DNA of 50,045 nt, from positions 1 to 50,045 of the forward strand of contig NZ_JAUNKC010000007.1 of NCBI RefSeq assembly GCF_030532965.1, given 5' to 3'. The DNA comes from Corynebacterium sp. GTDB lineage: Bacteria; Actinomycetota; Actinomycetes; Mycobacteriales; Mycobacteriaceae. Shown here one piece after another: positions 45,128-50,045 of the stretch; position 1 is the stretch's first letter, and every line of letters begins with the position of its first letter. Position numbers and translations under genes: made by a program. The notes beneath the pieces were generated by a model. The model saw only the letters and a program-made list of their open reading frames with translations. It was not told the origin of the DNA and made no database searches.

Positions 45128-46024
45128 TTATCCCTGATGATTCGAATGAGAAGTATTAAAAGATTGTGCCCAAGCTAACCGCTCGGCAAGACGCCGCCGC
45201 AGCAAGTAGCGATGGGCACGTGGTACCGCCGCGATCTGGGCGTCGACAAGCGAGGCGAACTCCGACAACCCAGAATCGCGCTCGGCCACAGGTAGCTGCG
45301 CCAACGCAACGATACGCCGTAACCGCACACCGCACAGGCGCTCGCTGAGATCCGCAAACGCCTCAGCCTGCAATGGATCGTTCCATGACGACGCCCGCCA
45401 CTGCGCCGAAGCCGTCACTTGATTCGGATGCAACCGATACAGCAAACCCCACGTCGCTAACCGACGCATACGCCGTCCCGCCGCAGCCAACCGTAACCAC
45501 AAATCATAGTCCTCGGCAGGCACCTGCCGATAACCATCAACAACGTCGCGCCGCGTGATCATCGTCGGATGCGACACCGGATTTGTTAACAACAAGTGCA
45601 GCGGGAAAACCTCAGGCGGAATACCCACCGGCGGCAACGGCTGAATCCTACGCCGCCGAAAGTACACGACCTGCGAAAACAACACATCGATATTCTTTTC
45701 AATTGCAGGCAATGCAAGACGAAACCGCCACGGCAAGCTCACATCATCCGCATCCATCCGCGCCACCAGCCGACAATCAGCCTCCGCCAGCATCGAATTC
45801 AACGCCAAGCCCAACCCGCCGGAAGCAGGCCGCGACTCCACCCGCAGCCGGGAATCCCCGCGGCCTGCCGCCGCAGCTATAGCAGCGGTATCATCGGTGG
45901 ACCCATCATCCAACACAAAAAGCTCGGCATCCTGCGGCAATGCCCGCAACGTTGACGAGACGGCGGAAAAAATCGTGCCGGCGGCATTACGCGCCGGCAA
46001 CAGCACCATCACATCAGGCACCAT
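45128..46024 (-). CDS. GT2 glycosyltransferase
   Basis: Second GT-A enzyme of the locus. From the ATG at 46024 it has about 298 residues: MVLLPARNAAGTIFSAVSSTL, LFVLDDGSTDDT, metal-binding RMDADDVSLPWR, and ETD-like acceptor motif PAEDYDLWLRLAAAG. It starts 10 nt inside the end of the CDP-alcohol transferase gene. The frame is open to 46114, but the basic upstream segment is the antisense of that gene region and unlike GT2. GC and Arg content are high throughout. Confidence 0.88.
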   Translation of the reverse strand: MVPDVMVLLPARNAAGTIFSAVSSTLRALPQDAELFVLDDGSTDDTAAIAAAAGRGDSRLRVESRPASGGLGLALNSMLAEADCRLVARMDADDVSLPWRFRLALPAIEKNIDVLFSQVVYFRRRRIQPLPPVGIPPEVFPLHLLLTNPVSHPTMITRRDVVDGYRQVPAEDYDLWLRLAAAGRRMRRLATWGLLYRLHPNQVTASAQWRASSWNDPLQAEAFADLSERLCGVRLRRIVALAQLPVAERDSGLSEFASLVDAQIAAVPRAHRYLLRRRLAERLAWAQSFNTSHSNHQG

Positions 46025-46745
46025 CCACCGCCAGCAAATCCCGATACCGCCGCCGCAGCGACATCGCGGAATGAGCCACCGCAACCGCCGCCAACGCCGC
46101 ATATCCGACAGCAAACACCGGCGCTATCCCCCACAACACAAACGACCAGCACAACGTGCCCGGATCAGTTGGCAACAACACCCACGACCGCATATCGCCA
46201 CCCCGCGACTGCGCCCTGCCCGCGCCCCGCACGAAAGCCTCGGCCAGGATCTGGCTCAAGAACTGGCCGCTGGTAACCAGCGCGTACACCAAAGCGATCA
46301 CAGCCAGCCAAATCCAGTCCGGACGGTACAAATACACAGCAACCGCAACCGACAAATGAATCGCGGGCGATCGAAATGCATCCACCACATGGTCGATCCA
46401 CTCGCCCGTCTTCGACGACACCTGCGACACCCGAGCCAATTGACCATCCGCAGAATCAAAAAGATAACCAGCTGCCAGCAACGATGCCGCAACCACCCCT
46501 ACCCACCCGGCAGGCGGGAAAGCCAGCAATACGATCATTCCGGCAACCGACAGCGCCGCAGACATCGCCGTAACCATGTTAGGAGTCCAGCCGGAAGCAA
46601 AACCGATCGCGGCAATAAACCGCGCACCACGCCGGTTTACCCAGCGAGTATAAGCAGGAACCCCCTGCGCGGGCTTCTGCGCAGTATCCAACGACTCCCG
46701 CGCCCACCGATAGCGGGCAACCCAATCAAAATCATTCAAAGACAT
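46014..46745 (-). CDS. CDP-alcohol phosphotransferase family membrane enzyme
   Basis: Transfers a phospho-alcohol from a CDP-alcohol to a hydroxyl acceptor in the membrane. The full signature DX2DGX2ARX8GX3DX3D is present (D97, D100, G101, A104, R105, G114, D118, D122). Six helices are predicted over 243 residues. Unlike housekeeping PgsA/PssA it sits in a glycan operon directly after a cytidylyltransferase, 5 nt away, so the pair probably makes and uses one CDP-alcohol (glycerol or another polyol). That role is inferred from context. Confidence 0.9.
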   Translation of the reverse strand: MSLNDFDWVARYRWARESLDTAQKPAQGVPAYTRWVNRRGARFIAAIGFASGWTPNMVTAMSAALSVAGMIVLLAFPPAGWVGVVAASLLAAGYLFDSADGQLARVSQVSSKTGEWIDHVVDAFRSPAIHLSVAVAVYLYRPDWIWLAVIALVYALVTSGQFLSQILAEAFVRGAGRAQSRGGDMRSWVLLPTDPGTLCWSFVLWGIAPVFAVGYAALAAVAVAHSAMSLRRRYRDLLAVDGA

Positions 46746-46750
46746 AACAG

Positions 46751-47185
46751 TTACCGAGTCAAAAATTCCCGCAAAATCGTAGAAGAGGTAGACGGAGTAT
46801 ACGGCAAATACACTACCCGCGCGCCGACTTCCGCCAGCTCAGCCTCCAACCGATGCCCCTTCGGCGTATCTTTCCAATCGTCGCCCTTGAACAAGACATC
46901 AAACGGATGGCGCTTCCAGGCCACCCGCTTATCCTGATCGGTGTCGGTTACGACATCATCCACAAATCGCAGGCTCGCAATTAATTCCATGCGCTCCGCG
47001 TGCGGAATAACCGGCAGCCGACCCTTCATCCGCAATAATGACTCATCGGTAGCCACCCCGACAACCAACCGAGTACACCGCTGCCGAGCCGCACGCAAAA
47101 TATTCAAATGCCCAATATGGAGCATGTCGAAACCACCAGGGACATACCCGACAACCTCTTCAGTTTCGTCCGAAATCTGTGACAC
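46751..47185 (-). CDS. TagD/cytidylyltransferase-family nucleotidyltransferase
   Basis: Probably makes a CDP-alcohol such as CDP-glycerol from CTP. The HxGH motif HIGH is at residues 23-26 (VPGGFDMLHIGHLNIL). FKGDDWKDTP and the C-terminal TPSTSSTILREFL complete the family signature. The GTG at 47185 (GGAAAG ahead) gives 144 residues, close to the usual ~130-150; the frame is open to a TTG at 47245. First gene of the minus-strand glycan operon, so its promoter lies in 47186-47300. Confidence 0.88.
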   Translation of the reverse strand: MSQISDETEEVVGYVPGGFDMLHIGHLNILRAARQRCTRLVVGVATDESLLRMKGRLPVIPHAERMELIASLRFVDDVVTDTDQDKRVAWKRHPFDVLFKGDDWKDTPKGHRLEAELAEVGARVVYLPYTPSTSSTILREFLTR

Positions 47186-47410
47186 CTTCTGCAACTTTCC
47201 AAAAAGAACCCAAACAGAGTATGTAAATATCTTATCATGCACCAATTTTTATTTGATGACCGAAAAGTGCTACCCCTGTGGACAACCCACCCAACCACCC
47301 CGCGCACCGCCTCACAATCCGGTATCATTAATGGCCGCCCGAATGAAAAAACGCCGCGAAAACCGCCACCAGCACAAAAGCTATCCACAGGGCGGCAGTA
47401 ACCCTTGCGG

Positions 47411-47421
47411 CGTCGAAAAGC
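47411..47421 (+). repeat. CGTCGAAAAGC word, copy 12
   Basis: Exact 11-mer in the gap 20 nt before the HNH gene start. Confidence 0.7.
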
Positions 47422-47440
47422 AGGCGCAAAAGTAGACAGT

Positions 47441-48616
47441 ATGAACCTCACGGACTACCTCACCGCCCGCGCCCAATCCGGCATCCGGCTACTCCGTGAC
47501 ATCCACCGCGAAATAACCGCAACAACCATCGAACAATTCGCCACCGACTACGGCTACCGGCTCGCCGAAGTCAAACAACTCCAACGCACCTGGGACACCT
47601 TCAGCCACCCCAAAATCCAACAAGCCGCCGACGAAGCCAACCTATCCCTTACCACGCTACGGGACATCGCCACCGTCGCCTGGCCACTACGACGAATAAA
47701 GAACAAAAACGAACACCTCCTGCAACTATGCAGGTTAGCCGCAGGACAAACCGCCGACAACGCCAAAAACGTAGCCACCCGTTACATGCGGGAGCTAACA
47801 GAAAACACCTCCCGCTACGCGCCCGACTCCGCACGCTGCCACCGCGCGGTAGGCCGCGACGGCAAACGGCGACTCGTTGCCTGCTTCAACGAACACACCG
47901 CCGCCCGGATCGACACCATTCTGGACGCAGCCGCCCGGAAGCTCATCAAGAAAACACCCAAGCTAGCCTACGACCACGCCTACGCCACAGCCCTCCACAA
48001 CGCCATCGTAGGCAACCAACACACGCCCGAACGCTTCAGCCCCATGTTCATGATCGCCACCGACCTGCGATTCCACGCCGACGGCACCATCGCAACCACC
48101 GACGGGGCACTTGCAAACCTCAAAGATGTCATCGACACCGAACTCGCCCCAACCGGATGGGCCGCGGTTATAGCCACCAACGACAACAATCAACCCGTCG
48201 TCGCCACCCTGGCGCAAACCCACATCACCGACCGCTTTGCCGGAACCGATATCCGCCTCAAATCCATCATCGAAACCCTCGTGTGCGCCTGGCCGGGATG
48301 CGACACCCCCGCTATCCAATGCCAGGCCCACCACATCCACCCCTACTACCTGGGCGGGCCAACCACTCAAGACAACATCACGCCACTGTGCCACCGACAC
48401 AACGGCCTCAACGACGACAACCCACACAAACCACCCAAAAATGGCCGAATCGAACGCCACCCGGAAACCGGAAAAGTAGGGTTACGCCGAAAACCAACAG
48501 CGCAGTTGGAATACAACGAACACCCCGTCACCAAGAAAACCACAGCGGCATACGCGCGTTTTATTTACGACGCGGATGATGGTGAAACTTCACAATCTGC
48601 TCCAGCTCCGTCTTAG
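47441..48616 (+). CDS. DUF222/13E12-repeat HNH endonuclease-like protein
   Basis: 391 residues from the ATG at 47441. The N-terminal helical DUF222-type region is followed by an HNH domain near 285-325: CAWPGCDTP, QCQAHHIHPYYLGG, NITPLCHRHN. Zn-binding Cys pairs (CX4C-type and the HXXH area) and the catalytic His-His are intact. Such genes are abundant and often repeated in mycobacteria and corynebacteria, with no settled role. No strong ribosome binding site precedes it. Codon use is A/C-rich, unlike the neighbours. It converges on the phosphoesterase with a 56-nt overlap. Confidence 0.88.
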   Translation: MNLTDYLTARAQSGIRLLRDIHREITATTIEQFATDYGYRLAEVKQLQRTWDTFSHPKIQQAADEANLSLTTLRDIATVAWPLRRIKNKNEHLLQLCRLAAGQTADNAKNVATRYMRELTENTSRYAPDSARCHRAVGRDGKRRLVACFNEHTAARIDTILDAAARKLIKKTPKLAYDHAYATALHNAIVGNQHTPERFSPMFMIATDLRFHADGTIATTDGALANLKDVIDTELAPTGWAAVIATNDNNQPVVATLAQTHITDRFAGTDIRLKSIIETLVCAWPGCDTPAIQCQAHHIHPYYLGGPTTQDNITPLCHRHNGLNDDNPHKPPKNGRIERHPETGKVGLRRKPTAQLEYNEHPVTKKTTAAYARFIYDADDGETSQSAPAPS

Positions 48617-49196
48617 AGATCGGCGCTGAATTCGGGCATGCCTCAACACAAACACACACCTGCAGCGAGCCGCGCTTCGACCATGAAAGCTGCTCCGCGC
48701 TGTGGGTGTGCCCGTGAATAATCGGCTGCCCTAGATCACGCAGCCGGAACTGCTCAACCCGATCCGAATCATGGTGATCCCCGTCGTACGGGAAATGGCT
48801 CAGCATGACCGTCGCACCGGCCATCCGCGTGGTAGCCGCGATCTGCACCGAATCGTAGGTTTTCAGATAGCGGGGCAGCTGCTTATAGCTTTTCGACGAT
48901 AGCGGGTGGGCGCTGTCATGATTTCCCAGAATTCCGTGCAACTCCAAATAGGAATTCTTCCGGTTAGACATCTCCTCCCGAAACTTATACAGCGTTGCTA
49001 ATGCGGCATCCTCCGCTTTGGGAGAGCCGCAGTAGTTGTCTCCCAGAATCCACAACCGGATTTCCGCATTCGCAGGCAATGCCTCAAGCCAGGCATTGTA
49101 GAGAAACCGGTCGTGGGCTTTTGGGTCGTCGAAACCCCGCAGCCGGGACACTAATTGGTGCCCGAAATGCGGGTCAGAGATATAAAAGTCGTGCAT
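48561..49196 (-). CDS. Calcineurin-like metallophosphoesterase
   Basis: Predicted dinuclear metal phosphoesterase, cytosolic. The ATG at 49196 with AGGAG 8 nt ahead gives 211 residues. Metal-ligand motifs occur in order: DPHFGH near the start, GDNYCG, GNHD, HFPYDGDHH and GHTH. A Cys pair (VCVCVEAC) near the end is unusual. Substrate unknown; relatives act on nucleic acids, nucleotides or phosphoesters. It is divergent from the small gene at 49256. Confidence 0.9.
   Translation of the reverse strand: MHDFYISDPHFGHQLVSRLRGFDDPKAHDRFLYNAWLEALPANAEIRLWILGDNYCGSPKAEDAALATLYKFREEMSNRKNSYLELHGILGNHDSAHPLSSKSYKQLPRYLKTYDSVQIAATTRMAGATVMLSHFPYDGDHHDSDRVEQFRLRDLGQPIIHGHTHSAEQLSWSKRGSLQVCVCVEACPNSAPISKTELEQIVKFHHHPRRK
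48888..48898 (-). repeat. CGTCGAAAAGC word, copy 13
   Basis: Exact 11-mer in the phosphoesterase gene, read there as Ser-Ser-Lys-Ser. Confidence 0.7.
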
Positions 49197-49255
49197 ATGT
49201 AACACTCCTATCCATACAATGGGGTAAGGCACGTTTTTACGAAAGAGGTTGTCCC

Positions 49256-49660
49256 ATGCCCACTTACCGTGACCTGAGTTCCGCAACCGATGGCGTAACC
49301 GACCTGATTGATGATCTATCCGGTGGAAATACTAGTCGTTTCGATGTCACCGCGATCATTATTCATACGGTTAGTACCGAAGAAGACGGCAGTTTTTCCT
49401 GCCCGGACGATCTGGGCCCCTATTTGGAGGCAATGCTGTACTACCCGTGCACCGAATACCGGGCAGAGATTACGTGTGAGGCCGGAAAACTTACTGGCCA
49501 CATCGATGTTTACGGGTGGAATAGCGAGTATGTGGAGAAGTTGAGTTTCAAAGTCTCGTCCGTGGAGTTGATCAGCACCGTTCGGGAGTGCCTCCGGGAG
49601 GCGGGTTACCGCGTGGAGTCCCGGCATCCGCATGGTGGGTTGCTGTTACGCCCCATCTAA
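49256..49660 (+). CDS. Small unrecognised protein
   Basis: 134 residues from the ATG at 49256, with AGAGG 8 nt ahead; the longer frame to 48995 runs antisense to the phosphoesterase and is not used. The product is acidic and mixed alpha/beta (MPTYRDLSSATDGVTDLIDDL, VTAIIIHTVSTEEDGSF, CLREAGYRVESRHPHGGLLL). No signal peptide or metal motif is seen. Function unknown. Confidence 0.75.
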   Translation: MPTYRDLSSATDGVTDLIDDLSGGNTSRFDVTAIIIHTVSTEEDGSFSCPDDLGPYLEAMLYYPCTEYRAEITCEAGKLTGHIDVYGWNSEYVEKLSFKVSSVELISTVRECLREAGYRVESRHPHGGLLLRPI

Positions 49661-49674
49661 CCCCACAAGTTAAT

Positions 49675-49732
49675 AAATCCCTTAAAAAATAGTAAAGTAG
49701 CTACCGTTATTTTCTTATACTACGAGGGATTT
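49675..49732 (+). promoter_or_regulatory. Inverted repeat spanning the ribosome binding site of the next gene
   Basis: AAATCCCT at 49675-49682 and AGGGATTT at 49725-49732 are perfect 8-bp arms, 42 nt apart. The right arm covers the GAGGGA binding site of the secreted-protein gene. A GTAGCTAC palindrome lies between them. Confidence 0.45.
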
Positions 49733-49737
49733 ATGAC

Positions 49738-50045
49738 ATGCGACCGTCACTCATATCCGGACTGGTGCTGGCGCTATCCGCGTCCAGCCTCAGTCTTCCA
49801 GCCGCGGCTGATACGCCGCTAAACCAGGGCGACACGATTCCGGTTGGGGATCGTCAATGCATTATCAGCTTCATCGACCCAGCTGATGGCCGAGTTTTCA
49901 CAGATCCCCACTGCGCGCCTTCTGGGCTTGTCGCTTCACCCCCAGCACGGCTGGGCACCAACGTCTTTTCGGGGGATCGGATTCATCTACCCAGGGTGTC
50001 AGAGGCGGTGTGCGCGGTTGTCCATGGTTCGCAGATCACCTGCAC
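49738..50045 (+). CDS. Secreted protein, 5' part, possibly trypsin-like fold
   Basis: ORF starting at the ATG at 49738 and running off the window. GAGGGA lies about 9 nt ahead. A signal peptide (MRPSLISGLVLALSASSLSLPAAAD) is followed by VGDRQCIISFIDPADGRVFTDPHCAPSG. The C...HC spacing resembles the start of chymotrypsin-like secreted proteins (CxxGF...TAAHC), but the usual Ala-Ala before His-Cys is replaced by Asp-Pro. The assignment is tentative because most of the protein is missing. Confidence 0.5.
   Translation, partial: MRPSLISGLVLALSASSLSLPAAADTPLNQGDTIPVGDRQCIISFIDPADGRVFTDPHCAPSGLVASPPARLGTNVFSGDRIHLPRVSEAVCAVVHGSQITC

Noticed and set aside
45596..46937. Long plus-strand ORFs opposite GT2, CDP-alcohol and cytidylyltransferase genes
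   Set aside because: They are antisense frames in Arg-rich, high-GC genes; the minus-strand proteins carry intact catalytic motifs.
47728..48579. 283-residue second frame inside the HNH gene
   Set aside because: Very Arg/Pro/His-rich product typical of an out-of-frame reading; the HNH frame has intact motifs.
1..50045. CRISPR arrays, insertion sequences, tRNA or rRNA genes
   Set aside because: No direct-repeat/spacer pattern, transposase motif, tRNA-like cloverleaf or rRNA segment was found. The dispersed 11-mer is not spaced like CRISPR repeats.

Overview
The window reads as chromosomal DNA of a Corynebacterium or close relative. The evidence is a corynomycolyltransferase with a GLSMGGGSA active site, HtaA-type haem surface proteins under a DtxR-like box, a sucrose PTS next to a GH32 hydrolase, frequent GTG starts behind strong AGGAGG-type ribosome binding sites, and a spc ribosomal-protein operon split between rplE and rpsH. 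The species cannot be named from the sequence alone.

Layout. 1-3.6 kb: alpha operon on the minus strand (infA, rpsM, rpsK, rpsD, rpoA, rplQ). 3.7-9.3 kb: two unrecognised genes and an L,D-transpeptidase between infA and map, then map, adk and secY. 9.6-13.4 kb: a formate/nitrite-type channel, a small ORF with its own terminator, and the second half of the spc operon (rpsH-rplF-rplR-rpsE-rpmD-rplO). 13.7-31 kb is accessory DNA separating the spc halves: a PAP2 phosphatase, an iron-regulated HtaA-like/HbpA-like haem pair, a MacAB-like ABC efflux set, a sucrose PTS with sucrose-6-phosphate hydrolase, a mycolyltransferase, and a DUF4303-like/pentapeptide pair. 31.1-32.3 kb: rplN-rplX-rplE. 32.3-33.8 kb: a 1.4 kb gene-free stretch whose distal part is AT-rich. 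33.8-47.2 kb: a complete-looking Wzx/Wzy-type surface glycan locus. 47.4-50 kb: an HNH/DUF222 protein, a metallophosphoesterase, a small unknown protein and the start of a secreted protein.

How the genes work together. The glycan locus has an initiating polyprenyl-phosphate sugar transferase, a WecG/TagA transferase, two GT2 enzymes, a flippase, a polymerase and a Wzz-like co-polymerase. It also has a cytidylyltransferase plus CDP-alcohol phosphotransferase pair, which suggests a phospho-alcohol decoration. A roughly 1,100-residue secreted protein with a fibrinogen-like domain lies in the same transcription unit as wecG, and could be a lectin or structural partner of the glycan. The haem pair and the efflux set both act at the envelope, consistent with a mycolic-acid cell wall.

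The most unusual observation is a short DNA word, CGTCGAAAAGC. It occurs 12 times exactly (13 times for its 10-base core) on both strands, in several reading frames, and once as an inverted pair forming a terminator. That pattern resembles a DNA-uptake or protein-recognition sequence. Other items worth attention are an 18-bp perfect inverted repeat inside the 5' end of wecG and the unrecognised gene pair between infA and the L,D-transpeptidase.
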